DNA of 64,000 bases from an uncultured Aquimarina sp. (GCA_947496355.1 CANMCO010000010.1:1-64000), one strand, 5' to 3'. Shown: positions 7,490 to 17,201, counted from the stretch's first letter. Notes: a model not told the origin generated them from the letters alone. Translations and numbers: made by a program.

Positions 7490-8284
7490 ATGCAATTACG
7501 AAGAATCATCTTACTTACTTTTTTAACTTTAATAAGTTTCAAAAGTGTTTTTTCTCAGGAAAAAACTAATCCTGGAACACTTGTAACAGATAGACCAGAT
7601 CAAACAGAATCTCCAACACTAGTACCAAAGGGATATTTGCAAATTGAAACAGGTGCATTTTATGAAGATGCTGGAGAAGATACTTTCAAACAAAAAACCA
7701 CAACATTTAACACTACGCTTTTACGATATGGGCTATTAGACAATCTTGAATTAAGAGTAGGTTGGGATTTTGCAGAAACCAAAACCGAAATTAACGGAAC
7801 AGAACTGGATGATATTGCTAGTGGGTTGTCACCTTTACTATTGGGAGCCAAAATTGGTATTACAGAAGAAAAAGGATTACTACCAGAAATAGGGTTACTT
7901 GGGCATTTATATCTACCTTTTAGCGCTGGTAACGATTTTAGGCCTGAGACTACCGGTGTTGATTTTAGATTTTCATTTGCACATACATTAAGCGAAAAAT
8001 CAAGCTTATCCTATAATCTAGGTGCTGCTTGGGGTGATGATTCTCCAGAAGCCGCCTATGTATATACGTTTGTTTATGGATATAGCATTACAGATAATCT
8101 AGGTGTTTATGCAGAATTATATGGAGATTTACCTGAAGATAGTAAGGCAAACCATCTTTGGGATGCAGGATTCACTTATTTATTAAGTGACTCTATACAA
8201 CTAGATGCTACCGTGGGATCTGGTATTACCGAAGGGCAAAACTTATTACTTAGTGCAGGAGTAAGTGTACGATTACCTAACTAA
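7490..8284 (+). CDS. Outer-membrane beta-barrel protein of the metal-import locus
   Basis: 264 residues with a signal peptide (MQLRRIILLTFLTLISFKSVFSQ, cleaved near FSQ-EK). The mature part begins TLVTDRPDQTESP, the start typical of the transporter-type barrels in the phenol_MetA_deg superfamily, and continues with alternating aromatic-rich amphipathic strands (LLRYGLLDNLELRVGWDF). It probably forms an outer-membrane channel. It is first in the operon, ahead of the ABC importer genes, so passage of the metal or its complex across the outer membrane is a reasonable inference, but no substrate is shown. Confidence 0.85.
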   Translation: MQLRRIILLTFLTLISFKSVFSQEKTNPGTLVTDRPDQTESPTLVPKGYLQIETGAFYEDAGEDTFKQKTTTFNTTLLRYGLLDNLELRVGWDFAETKTEINGTELDDIASGLSPLLLGAKIGITEEKGLLPEIGLLGHLYLPFSAGNDFRPETTGVDFRFSFAHTLSEKSSLSYNLGAAWGDDSPEAAYVYTFVYGYSITDNLGVYAELYGDLPEDSKANHLWDAGFTYLLSDSIQLDATVGSGITEGQNLLLSAGVSVRLPN

Positions 8285-8309
8285 AAAAAACAGGCTTAAA
8301 AACATTAAA

Positions 8310-9227
8310 ATGATAAAAAGAATTTCTATAATACTAGTAATTACAACAGTACTATTCTCTTGTAAAAAAGAAGTAAAGGACGAAAACCAAAAACTCAATG
8401 TGGTTACCACCACCTCAATGATTACAGATTTGGTAAAGAATATTGGAGGGGATTTAATTGAGGTTAATGGTCTAATGGGAAGTGGTGTTGACCCTCATTT
8501 ATACAAGGCTAGTGAAGGCGATGTAACTAAACTGGTAAATGCAGACGTAATTTTTTATAATGGTTTACACCTAGAAGGAAAATTAGTCGAAGTATTCGAA
8601 AAAATGGAGCATCAGGATATCAAAACCATTGCAATTGGGGAAAGCTTAGATAAAAATACTTTAATTGGTTCCGATTACTTTGCCTCGAATTACGATCCTC
8701 ATATATGGTTTAGCGTAGATAATTGGAAAATTGTAACTTCTTTTGTAATCAAAGCGCTTAAAGAAATTGACCAGAAAAATGCTGAAGCTTTTGATAATAA
8801 CGGAAAAAAGTACTTAGCTCAACTAAACGAATTAGAAAGTAAATTAGAAAACATTATAAACGGTATACCTAAGGAAAAACGAATTTTAGTTACTGCTCAT
8901 GACGCTTTTAGTTATTTTGGGAAAGCTTATGATTTTAATGTAGTTGGTTTACAGGGATTATCCACGGCTACCGAAGCAGGGGTGCAAGATGTACAAAAAT
9001 TGGCTAATTTTATTATTGAAAAAGAAGTAAAAGCTATTTTTGTTGAAACTTCGGTGCCTAAGCGAACAATTGAAGCGTTACAGGCGGCTGTAAAATCTAA
9101 AAATCATGAAGTTACTATAGGGGGAACCTTATTCTCGGATGCGCTAGGCAATCCAGGAACAAAAGAAGGGACCTATGTGGGCATGTTTGAATATAATGTA
9201 AACACCATTGTAAACGCACTTAAATAA
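8310..9227 (+). CDS. Metal ABC transporter substrate-binding lipoprotein (ZnuA/MntA-like)
   Basis: 305 residues from ATG 8310. An upstream in-frame ATG at 8265 would bury the lipoprotein signal and overlap the previous gene. The signal peptide ends in the lipobox VLFSC (Cys18). Cluster A-I landmarks with metal ligands are present: GVDPHLYKAS, YDPHIWFSVDNW, VTAHDAFSYFG, VFVETSVP and LFSDALG. The His-rich loop of zinc-specific ZnuA proteins is missing, which favours manganese or iron. It overlaps the ATPase gene by one base (TAATG). Confidence 0.93.
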   Translation: MIKRISIILVITTVLFSCKKEVKDENQKLNVVTTTSMITDLVKNIGGDLIEVNGLMGSGVDPHLYKASEGDVTKLVNADVIFYNGLHLEGKLVEVFEKMEHQDIKTIAIGESLDKNTLIGSDYFASNYDPHIWFSVDNWKIVTSFVIKALKEIDQKNAEAFDNNGKKYLAQLNELESKLENIINGIPKEKRILVTAHDAFSYFGKAYDFNVVGLQGLSTATEAGVQDVQKLANFIIEKEVKAIFVETSVPKRTIEALQAAVKSKNHEVTIGGTLFSDALGNPGTKEGTYVGMFEYNVNTIVNALK

Positions 9228-9964
9228 TGGAAGATAAAATCGCTGTTCAGATAGATGACCTTACCGTAGCCTATAATTACAAACCTGTTTTATGGGATAT
9301 TGACCTATCTATTCCCGAAGGAGTACTCATGGCAATCGTAGGCCCTAACGGAGCAGGAAAATCTACATTGATCAAATCGATTTTGGACATCATTAACCCC
9401 ATTGCAGGAAGCGTGAAAATCTACGGAAAGTCTTACAAAAAGCAACGATCACTAGTAGCCTATGTTCCGCAAAAAGGAAGTGTTGACTGGGATTTCCCAA
9501 CCACAGCATTAGATGTAGTTATGATGGGAACCTACGGAAGTTTAGGCTGGATCAAAAGACCCGGGCAAAAAGAAAAGAAAGCTTCATTAGAAGCCCTTGA
9601 AAAAGTAGGGATGCTTGCGTTTAAAAATAGACAAATAAGCCAGCTATCAGGAGGACAGCAACAACGTATATTTTTAGCTAGAGCATTGGTACAAAACGCT
9701 GCTATTTATTTTATGGATGAGCCCTTCCAAGGAGTAGATGCCACTACCGAAAAGGCAATTATCAATATCTTAAAAGAACTGCGAAAAGCAGGAAAAACAG
9801 TAATAGTTGTGCATCACGACTTACAAACCGTACCAGAATATTTTGATTGGGTAACGTTCTTGAATGTAAAAAAGATTGCTACCGGACCAGTTAAAGATAT
9901 TTTTAATGATGACAACTTAACCAAAACATACGGAATTAATTATAAAGTTAGTGTACAACAGTAA
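9227..9964 (+). CDS. Metal ABC transporter ATP-binding protein
   Basis: 245 residues forming the cytoplasmic ATPase of the importer. Walker A GPNGAGKST (39-47), signature LSGGQQQR (140-147) and Walker B YFMDEP (161-166) with the H-loop histidines VVHHD are all intact. It closely follows the MntB/ZnuC pattern, including YVPQKGSVDWDFP near the Q-loop, which is common in manganese/iron (MntB, SitB) ATPases. It is translationally coupled to the binding protein and followed 5 nt later by the first permease. Confidence 0.95.
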   Translation: MEDKIAVQIDDLTVAYNYKPVLWDIDLSIPEGVLMAIVGPNGAGKSTLIKSILDIINPIAGSVKIYGKSYKKQRSLVAYVPQKGSVDWDFPTTALDVVMMGTYGSLGWIKRPGQKEKKASLEALEKVGMLAFKNRQISQLSGGQQQRIFLARALVQNAAIYFMDEPFQGVDATTEKAIINILKELRKAGKTVIVVHHDLQTVPEYFDWVTFLNVKKIATGPVKDIFNDDNLTKTYGINYKVSVQQ

Positions 9965-9969
9965 CAACT

Positions 9970-11100
9970 ATGGACTTACAACAATACATAGAACTTGTCT
10001 TTACAGACTATACTTTACGTACTATTACATTGGGAACAGCCATTCTTGGGGCTATTTGCGGCATGTTAGGAAGTTTTGCAGTACTACGAAAACAAAGTCT
10101 ATTGGGAGATGCCATTTCACATGCTGCACTACCGGGAATTGCAATAACTTTTATCATTATTGGCACAAAAAACAGTTCTCTCTTTTTATTAGGAGCTTTG
10201 ATAAGCGGTTTAATTGGTACTTTTTGGATCCGAGGAATAACTAGTAAAACACATCTTAAATCAGATACAGCCTTAGGATTAATTCTTTCTCTGTTTTTCG
10301 GATTTGGAATGCTACTACTAACATACATACAAAAAATGCCAAATGCTAATCAAGCTGGTCTTGAAAGTTACCTTTTTGGGCAAGCCGCTACCCTATTAGA
10401 AAGTGATGTATGGCTAATGGTAATCACTACGGGTATCAGTTTGGTTATTTTACTCCTTTTCTGGAAAGAACTTAAGCTGTTACTTTTTGATGCAGATTAT
10501 ACAAAAACATTAGGTTTCAATACCAAATTTTTAGATATCCTAATCACTACCTTTATTGTAATTGCGATAGTTTTGGGATTGCAGACCGTAGGTGTAGTAT
10601 TAATGAGTGCAATGTTATTGGCACCTGCTGCTGCTGCACGGCAATGGACAAATAGCTTATCAGTAATGGTTATTTTAGCCGCAATCTTTGGTACGCTTTC
10701 TGGCGTTATAGGAACGGCGATTAGTGCCAGTCATAATAACTTGTCAACAGGACCAGTAATTGTACTGGTCGCAGGAGTGTTTGTCCTATTCTCTTTTATA
10801 TTCTCACCAGGGCGTGGGTTGCTATTTAGAGAGATACGTTTTAGAAAAAACAGAAATGATCTTCAATTACACAAAACACTATCATTCATGTATAATATAG
10901 CAAGTACACATGAAGACATCTCTCACCCACATGCCGTTAAAATTTTGAACAACTTTCAAGGGTTTACAAGAAAATCACTTCAGAAACTGGAGGACAAAGA
11001 TTATGTGAAAATCCAAGGAAATATGTGGTCAATGACTAAATCAGGATATCACACAGCTGCTAATTTATATGACCAATTAATTAAAGAGGAAAATGAGTAA
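9970..11100 (+). CDS. Metal ABC transporter permease with C-terminal winged-helix-like extension
   Basis: 376 residues, longer than the usual 280-300. The first 290 form a multi-span ABC-3 family permease (GDAISHAALPGIAI, VGVVLMSAMLLAPAAAARQW, GLQTVGVVL). The C-terminal 80 or so residues are soluble and look like a winged helix related to the N domain of DtxR: helices around HEDISHPHAVKILN and a wing-like IQGNMWSMTKSGYHTA. Such extensions occur in Bacteroidota importers; a regulatory role is inferred only. It overlaps the second permease gene by 8 nt. Confidence 0.93.
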   Translation: MDLQQYIELVFTDYTLRTITLGTAILGAICGMLGSFAVLRKQSLLGDAISHAALPGIAITFIIIGTKNSSLFLLGALISGLIGTFWIRGITSKTHLKSDTALGLILSLFFGFGMLLLTYIQKMPNANQAGLESYLFGQAATLLESDVWLMVITTGISLVILLLFWKELKLLLFDADYTKTLGFNTKFLDILITTFIVIAIVLGLQTVGVVLMSAMLLAPAAAARQWTNSLSVMVILAAIFGTLSGVIGTAISASHNNLSTGPVIVLVAGVFVLFSFIFSPGRGLLFREIRFRKNRNDLQLHKTLSFMYNIASTHEDISHPHAVKILNNFQGFTRKSLQKLEDKDYVKIQGNMWSMTKSGYHTAANLYDQLIKEENE

Positions 11101-12256
11101 CGCGCAAATAGAAATACAACTAATCGCTAGCCTAGTAGCAATAGCATGTGCTATACCTGGAACGTTTTTGGTCCTCAGAAAAATGGCATTAATAACCGAT
11201 GCCATAAGCCATTCTATTCTACCAGGTATTGTAATTGGTTTTTTTATTACCCATGATTTATCATCACCGTTACTAATCATTCTCGCCGCTGCAAGCGGTG
11301 TAATCACAGTGGTACTAGTAGAGTTTATTCAAAAAACAGGACTAGTAAAAGAAGATACAGCAATCGGTTTAGTTTTCCCTGCCCTTTTTAGCATAGGTAT
11401 CATACTTATTTCGCAAAATGCCAATGATATCCATCTAGATGTTGACGCAGTATTACTTGGCGAACTCGCCTTTGCTCCTTTTGACAGATTGATTTTTAAT
11501 GAACGGGATTTAGGTCCCAAATCTTTATGGATTATTGGCACTATTCTATTGATTACACTAGGGCTTTTATTTGCATTTTTTAAAGAACTAAAAGTAAGCA
11601 CTTTTGATGCAGGTTTAGCTTCAGCTTTAGGGCTTTCACCTGTTGTAATGCATTATGGATTAATGACAGTTTCTTCAATCACTACAGTTGGCGCATTTGA
11701 TGCAGTAGGAGCTATCTTGGTTATTGCACTAATGATCGCACCAGCTGCAACTGCATATTTATTAACCAATGACCTCAAAAAAATGCTCTTGCTAGCTGTA
11801 CTATTTGGAGTAGGAAGTGCCATTACAGGATATTGGGTTGCTCACGGATTGGATGCTTCGATCTCAGGATCTATGACTACCGTATTAGGGCTGCTGTTTT
11901 TAGTTGTATACCTATTCGCACCTAGTAAAGGATTATTCTCTGTATTGTATCGCCAAAGACAGCAGCGTATAGAAGTATCTTTACTCACTTTTTTATTGCA
12001 TTTAGGAAATCATGAAGAAGATGAAACAGAAAGACATGTAAAACACCTTAATGAACATATTAATTGGCAAAAGGTAAAATCTAAATCTGTGTTAGATCTT
12101 GCATTAAAAAACAATATGATCCTCATTGACAATAACATTGTTTCTTTAACAGAAAAAGGGCAACACTTCACCACTGAAGCAATAGACTATATTGTGACCA
12201 ATAAAAATTCAGAAATTGAGAATATGAAAGATAGGTTCTTTTTATTCAGAGGTTAA
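11093..12256 (+). CDS. Second metal ABC transporter permease with C-terminal extension
   Basis: 387 residues. The membrane part has the ABC-3 motifs DAISHSILPGIVIG and FDAVGAILVIALMIAPAATAY. Like its neighbour it has a roughly 95-residue soluble tail (HEEDETERHVKHLNEH, then NMILIDNNIVSLTEKG) that looks like a winged helix. Two different permeases suggest a heterodimeric channel. The start ATG is inside the preceding gene (ATGAGTAA overlap), so they are translationally coupled. Confidence 0.93.
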   Translation: MSNAQIEIQLIASLVAIACAIPGTFLVLRKMALITDAISHSILPGIVIGFFITHDLSSPLLIILAAASGVITVVLVEFIQKTGLVKEDTAIGLVFPALFSIGIILISQNANDIHLDVDAVLLGELAFAPFDRLIFNERDLGPKSLWIIGTILLITLGLLFAFFKELKVSTFDAGLASALGLSPVVMHYGLMTVSSITTVGAFDAVGAILVIALMIAPAATAYLLTNDLKKMLLLAVLFGVGSAITGYWVAHGLDASISGSMTTVLGLLFLVVYLFAPSKGLFSVLYRQRQQRIEVSLLTFLLHLGNHEEDETERHVKHLNEHINWQKVKSKSVLDLALKNNMILIDNNIVSLTEKGQHFTTEAIDYIVTNKNSEIENMKDRFFLFRG

Positions 12257-12284
12257 AATTAATATCTTTATAAAAAAAAGAGCA

Positions 12285-12659
12285 ATGCTCATTTCGATAA
12301 AAAAGAGTTTTATATTATCATCTATCTTTATTTTTTTAATTGGGATCTCCACATATTCTCAAGAAAATTCTGTTCGCTTAATTGAAGACAAACAAAAAAA
12401 ACGAACTATTATCTACGCACAAAATGATACAGATACAGATAAAAGTGTATTTCTAAAAATAAGCCCCATTGGATATCGTAAAAGCGCTCATCGCCCTATT
12501 ATCAAAATCATACCAGCCAACAGCAAAGCACAGATGCTAATTCTGATCCCGCTGACAGATGTAGAATCACATTACACCTATGACTTAATTGTAAATGATG
12601 AATTAGAAACTATTGATGTAAAACGAAGCAAAGGGTTAAAAAAGAAAGATAGTCTCTAG
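12285..12659 (+). CDS. Secreted or periplasmic protein of unknown function
   Basis: 124 residues with a signal peptide (about 1-28, ending STYSQ-EN). The mature part is small, basic and strand-rich (RTIIYAQNDTDTDKSVFLKIS, HRPIIKIIPANSKAQMLIL), suggesting a compact beta-sandwich. No family is recognised. It lies 28 nt after the second permease and could be the last gene of the metal-import operon, or have a weak promoter of its own (TATCTTTA about 12264-12271). It converges on the DUF885 gene. Confidence 0.7.
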   Translation: MLISIKKSFILSSIFIFLIGISTYSQENSVRLIEDKQKKRTIIYAQNDTDTDKSVFLKISPIGYRKSAHRPIIKIIPANSKAQMLILIPLTDVESHYTYDLIVNDELETIDVKRSKGLKKKDSL

Positions 12660-12665
12660 TAGCAC

Positions 12666-14375
12666 TCATTCTAACTGTTTATCTATCCACTCGTTGATAG
12701 AACCTCGCAAAGCACTTAATGGTATCGCGCCATTTTTTAAAATTTCAGAATGAAATTCTTTTACATCAAAAGCCTCTCCTAACTTGGTTTCTGCTAATTT
12801 TCTAAGTGCTTTTATTTCTTCTCCCCCAACGTCGTAAGATGTTAGTTGAGCTGGCCAAATAATTATCCTGTGATAAAGACTTAACGCTGAATCATCGGTT
12901 GTACCAGATTCTTTCATAAAATTAATAGCTTGTTCTTTTGTCCATCCTTTTAGATGCAACCCTGGATCCACCACCATTCCTCTAGAGGGCCAGGTTCTTC
13001 TCTTTATTAAAGCAGAAGGATTTTGATACAATCCCATCTCTTCGGCAAGTTGCTCACTATATCTGGCCCATCCTTCAACATAACTTCCAAAAGAAGTTAG
13101 TTTTGAAATAGGATGCAACCCAACAATATCTTTTTCAATTCCAATCTGTAAATGATGTCCGGGATATGCTTCATGATATGTAAGAATCTCATTACTTCCT
13201 TTTTGTTGTTTTTTTGGGTCTTGTAAATTAATTCTAAAATATGCAGGCTTACCTTTTGTTGCTCCTTCATAACTACCCCTACCCGCTTCATGTGGTTCAT
13301 AAGGTTTTATCGTAACTTCTGTGGATGGTAAAACGGCAAACCACTTCTCGCTTTCGTTCTTTGCTGTTTCTAAAAGCTGAGTATTAACAGCCAGAATCTC
13401 TTCACTAGTTTTAAAGTAATCTGCAGAATCTTTCTCAACCAACTTAACTATTTCTTCAAAATCTTCGGATTTATATAATTCCTTACCTAACTCAACAACT
13501 TTAAGTTTGTTTTTAGTTACAATCTCATTACCTAATTCAAAAATTTCATCACCCGTTTTATCTGAGGTTGTATACCCCCTAATATAGGCCTGATAACACT
13601 CTTTACCATTTGGTATATTGAGTATAGACGCTTTGTCTCTTGCTTTAAACAGATATTCATCTTTTAAAAACTCTTGATAACTTGCAATAGAAGGAAGTAT
13701 TTTTTCTAGGATAAGGGTTTTCCACTCAACTTTAAAAGCTGTATCGTCCTCTCTTTTTGCAGGAGACATAAAAGGAGAGTTTTCGATTTCATAATCCTGC
13801 AATACTTGCATTTGATCAATAACCAAATTCACGATCTCTTTTGGCATCGTATACCCTAAGGAGATACCTTTTCGTAGATTTTCTATCTCAGTCGTTACGT
13901 ATGAAGGAAAAGTATTCCATCTTATCAATGCCTGATCTCGCAATTCTGGAGTACCTACAGGCTGAAAATTAGCAACAGAAAGCCATTTACGTTGCCATCC
14001 ACTCCTGTGATTTACATCCCAAAGATTTCGATTACAGACTCTCATTTGCTTACTACTCTCCAACTCTTCTTTGAGCAACCAGTAAGTAATTTTATCCTTC
14101 TTTAAAGTTATTTTTAGTTCGTCAATCTTTTTGAGTTCATTATAAAGACTGTCTTCAAAACTCTCCCATTCCTTAATCTCCTTGAGATCATTTGATGAAA
14201 TCTTATCATGCTTTTCTAATTCAACATCTATATAATAGGCATATTCTGGATATATCTCTAAAACTTTTGCATGATAAACATCAGCCAAATTATTGATCAA
14301 CGGTTCTTCAATTTTATTTTCATTGATACACCCAAATACTATGATTAGCAATAAGGTTGCGAGATATTTATTCAT
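12666..14375 (-). CDS. DUF885 family lipoprotein, probable zinc peptidase
   Basis: 569 residues from ATG 14375. The longer in-frame start at 14462 would put 29 extra residues ahead of a clear lipoprotein signal peptide (MNKYLATLLLIIVFGC). The family hallmark HEAYPGHHLQ, an HExxxGH-type zinc site, is present, followed by YVEGWARYSEQLAEEMG, which supplies further ligands. DUF885 proteins are predicted metallo-carboxypeptidases or dipeptidases. The cell location is probably periplasmic, anchored to a membrane. It is transcribed convergently with the small secreted protein gene. Confidence 0.92.
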   Translation of the reverse strand: MNKYLATLLLIIVFGCINENKIEEPLINNLADVYHAKVLEIYPEYAYYIDVELEKHDKISSNDLKEIKEWESFEDSLYNELKKIDELKITLKKDKITYWLLKEELESSKQMRVCNRNLWDVNHRSGWQRKWLSVANFQPVGTPELRDQALIRWNTFPSYVTTEIENLRKGISLGYTMPKEIVNLVIDQMQVLQDYEIENSPFMSPAKREDDTAFKVEWKTLILEKILPSIASYQEFLKDEYLFKARDKASILNIPNGKECYQAYIRGYTTSDKTGDEIFELGNEIVTKNKLKVVELGKELYKSEDFEEIVKLVEKDSADYFKTSEEILAVNTQLLETAKNESEKWFAVLPSTEVTIKPYEPHEAGRGSYEGATKGKPAYFRINLQDPKKQQKGSNEILTYHEAYPGHHLQIGIEKDIVGLHPISKLTSFGSYVEGWARYSEQLAEEMGLYQNPSALIKRRTWPSRGMVVDPGLHLKGWTKEQAINFMKESGTTDDSALSLYHRIIIWPAQLTSYDVGGEEIKALRKLAETKLGEAFDVKEFHSEILKNGAIPLSALRGSINEWIDKQLE

Positions 14376-14456
14376 AATTTTAGTATTTCTATTTTTATAT
14401 ATAATAGCGGCTAATTTAAATATTTTAAGTGTTAAAAACCTTCCTTTATATGCAAA

Positions 14457-14481
14457 AACCACAACTGTTCCTGTTGTGGTT
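14457..14481 (-). terminator. Terminator downstream of the E2 gene
   Basis: A perfect 9-bp stem (AACCACAAC against GTTGTGGTT) with a 7-nt loop, followed on the minus strand by TTTTT. It begins 28 nt after the stop codon of the dehydrogenase E2 gene. Confidence 0.75.
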
Positions 14482-14508
14482 TTAAATATTTTCAGAAATT
14501 ACGTTTTC

Positions 14509-15864
14509 CTAAAACTCTCGATTCACATCAAAAGCTTCAAGATAATCTTTAACTCTTTGTACAAACTGCCCTCCTAATGCTCCATTTACTACTCTATGGT
14601 CATAAGAATGTGATAAGAACATTTTGTACCGGATACCGATAAAGTCTCCATCAGGAGTTTCGATAACCGCTGGTACTTTTCTAATTGCTCCCAAGGCTAA
14701 TATGGCAACTTGCGGTTGATTAATAATTGGTGTACCCATTATACTGCCAAATGTTCCTACATTGGTTACTGTATAGGTTCCTCCTTGAATATCGTCTGGT
14801 TTAAGTGCATTGTTACGAGCACGACCTGCCAAATCATTAACTGCCTTGGTCATACCAACCAAATTCAATTGATCAGCATTTTTAATTACTGGAACAATAA
14901 GATTACCATCTGGTAACGCAGCTGCCATACCCAGGTTTATATTTTTCTTTTTAATTATAGTATCTCCTGAAACAGAAATATTAATCATCGGAAAGTCTCT
15001 AATTGCTTTTGCTACCGCTTCCATAAAGATTGGAGTAAACGTAAGGTTCTCTCCTTCTCTTTTCATAAAATCTCCTTTTACTTTCTTTCTCCAGTTCCAT
15101 ATATTGGTAACATCTGCCTCAATAAAAGATTGTACATGAGCCGATGTCTGCACAGATTCTACCATGTGATGCGCAATGAGTTTCCCCATCCTTGTCATCT
15201 CGATAATTTCATCTTCTCCAGAAGCCACAACGGGTGCTGCTTTAGGAGTTTCCTGCTTTTTGGTTGGTGTTATAGTTTGTGAAACTTTCACTTCTTCTTT
15301 TGGAGATTGGACTACCGGTTGTGCTTTCGTCTTACCATTCTTACGATCCTCTACAAATTGAAGAATATCATTTTTGGTTACACGACCATCCTTTCCTGTT
15401 CCAGAAATAGCCTCTAATTCTGCTAAAGACACATTCTCTGCAGCGGCTATATTCTTAACCAAAGGTGAATAAAACTTACTACTCTCAGAAAAATCAACGG
15501 CTGCGCTTGCTGCTACTTCTGTTACCTCTGCTATTTGACTCTCTATAACTATTGCCTCTTTAGGGGTTTCAACCACAGATTCGGTTTGAGTTTCTGCCTT
15601 ACCTGAATCAATACTCCCTTCACCTTCGGTTTCAATTATGGCTATAGTTTGCCCCACCTGTACGACATCATCTACCTCAAAAAGTTTCTCTAACAGCACC
15701 CCTTCTACTTCACAAGGCACCTCGCTATCCACTTTATCAGTAGCAATCTCTACTACAGCATCATCCAGTTCGATAGTATCCCCAACTTCTTTTAACCAAG
15801 TTGTTATTGTTGCTTCTGCAACACTCTCGCCCATCTTTGGAAGTTTAAGCTCAAATTTTGCCAT
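14509..15864 (-). CDS. 2-oxo acid dehydrogenase complex E2 (dihydrolipoamide acyltransferase)
   Basis: 451 residues in the standard order: a lipoyl domain (1-77, lipoyl lysine K44 in EIATDKVDSEV), an Ala/Pro/Thr-rich linker, a peripheral subunit-binding domain (about 128-170, with SGTGKDGRVTKNDIL), a second linker and the catalytic acyltransferase domain. The active-site motif reads DHRVVNG (H423, N427) where most E2 enzymes have DHRxxDG. Asn at this place is seen in some Bacteroidota E2s, so I would not call it dead. It is probably the branched-chain 2-oxo acid E2, since pyruvate E2 usually clusters with E1. No E1 or E3 lies in this window. Confidence 0.93.
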   Translation of the reverse strand: MAKFELKLPKMGESVAEATITTWLKEVGDTIELDDAVVEIATDKVDSEVPCEVEGVLLEKLFEVDDVVQVGQTIAIIETEGEGSIDSGKAETQTESVVETPKEAIVIESQIAEVTEVAASAAVDFSESSKFYSPLVKNIAAAENVSLAELEAISGTGKDGRVTKNDILQFVEDRKNGKTKAQPVVQSPKEEVKVSQTITPTKKQETPKAAPVVASGEDEIIEMTRMGKLIAHHMVESVQTSAHVQSFIEADVTNIWNWRKKVKGDFMKREGENLTFTPIFMEAVAKAIRDFPMINISVSGDTIIKKKNINLGMAAALPDGNLIVPVIKNADQLNLVGMTKAVNDLAGRARNNALKPDDIQGGTYTVTNVGTFGSIMGTPIINQPQVAILALGAIRKVPAVIETPDGDFIGIRYKMFLSHSYDHRVVNGALGGQFVQRVKDYLEAFDVNREF

Positions 15865-15953
15865 ATCCGTAATTAAAAGTGTTTAAAAGTTATTTTTTTG
15901 CGAATTTAATTAAAAATAAGCCTAAAAATTAGTTTTCCTTTATTAAAATTTAT

Positions 15954-17081
15954 TTAAAATGTAATTACCTCCCCTTTTCCATCACTAAAATCACTACCCA
16001 AAATGTAATTACAATTTTTTGGTCTGATTTTAAAGGTAATATTATCTTTTCTTAGTTTTTGCATTTGATCGATAATTTCCCCAAAACTAATGAAATTGTT
16101 ATCAAATATAATCTCGATATTCGTATCACCCAAATCTTCTTTTCCAACCCCGTCTAGAATTTCGACTTCTGCACTTAACTTTGACGCTATTTTACTGTAT
16201 AAACCCTCATCATTTGTTATTAAACAATATCGCTCGATAATTCTTTTCTTCTTATCGAAATTCTTAGAAGATTGTATAACCGACACTAAGCGTATGGCAA
16301 CAGAAACCATAAAATCTAAAGTTGCATTACTCCTAAAGTGTTTCTTATAAAATAGTCGCATTGCATCATAAAACTGCCTTACATAGACCGCATTGCGATC
16401 TGTACTTTCTCCGCGGTAATGAATAGCAACCACATTACCTATATAATAGTTTAGCAAACCTTTCTTTTTAATCTTATATGCCAAATCAATATCTTCTCCG
16501 AATATGAAATAATCCTCGTCAAAACCTCCAACTGAGAGGTAACTCTCTTTCTTTATCAGCATAAACGCGCCTACTAGCACATCTACATAACCAATACTAT
16601 TACTTGGTATGTGATCTGCATAATAATTTTTTACATATCCAATTTTGATTCCAAAAAGTCTTCTGAAAGAGGTTAATGGTGAAGGTATATTTCGTTTACT
16701 TTCATGAAGAAAATCTCCCACTCCATTTATAAGTTTTGGTCCTAATAATCCAGTATGAGGTAATTGTTTTTGTATTTTCAGAATCTTTATGAACGTATTA
16801 AAAGCTAATACCGTATCGGGATTGAGAAAACATAAAAAATCTCCTTTGGCTAACAATACGCCTTGATTATTTGCTGCTGCAAAACCTTTATTTTCTTTAT
16901 TTTCGATGAGTATAATTTCAGGAAAGCAATCTTTTATCATTTGACAACTTTCATCCTTAGAATTATTATCAACTATAATGATTTCTGTGTCTATAGATGA
17001 CGTAGCTTCTTTAATACTTAGGATGCATTGTTCGATAAAATAACGAACATTATAGTTAACTATGATTATTGATAATTTCAT
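15954..17081 (-). CDS. Family 2 glycosyltransferase
   Basis: 375 residues, cytoplasmic. The GT-A fold starts MKLSIIIVNYNVRYF, followed by VDNNSKDES and the DxD-like FLNPDT. GEDIDLAYKIKKKG near residue 200 is the acceptor/catalytic-base region, as in WbbL-like rhamnosyltransferases. The last 100 residues are not part of the core and have no membrane spans. It probably adds a sugar to a lipid-linked glycan or exopolysaccharide, though no other polysaccharide genes are near. It is 120 nt from recR and co-directional with it. Confidence 0.92.
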   Translation of the reverse strand: MKLSIIIVNYNVRYFIEQCILSIKEATSSIDTEIIIVDNNSKDESCQMIKDCFPEIILIENKENKGFAAANNQGVLLAKGDFLCFLNPDTVLAFNTFIKILKIQKQLPHTGLLGPKLINGVGDFLHESKRNIPSPLTSFRRLFGIKIGYVKNYYADHIPSNSIGYVDVLVGAFMLIKKESYLSVGGFDEDYFIFGEDIDLAYKIKKKGLLNYYIGNVVAIHYRGESTDRNAVYVRQFYDAMRLFYKKHFRSNATLDFMVSVAIRLVSVIQSSKNFDKKKRIIERYCLITNDEGLYSKIASKLSAEVEILDGVGKEDLGDTNIEIIFDNNFISFGEIIDQMQKLRKDNITFKIRPKNCNYILGSDFSDGKGEVITF

Positions 17082-17201
17082 CTGGCGAGGCTAATTTTTA
17101 GTAAAAGATCAAACGAAACACATCATGGTAAGTACTTTATCTGGGGCTATAAAAGTGAATATGACTCATTTTAGAGTATCAATTTTTCAGGCTCAAGTAA
17201 T

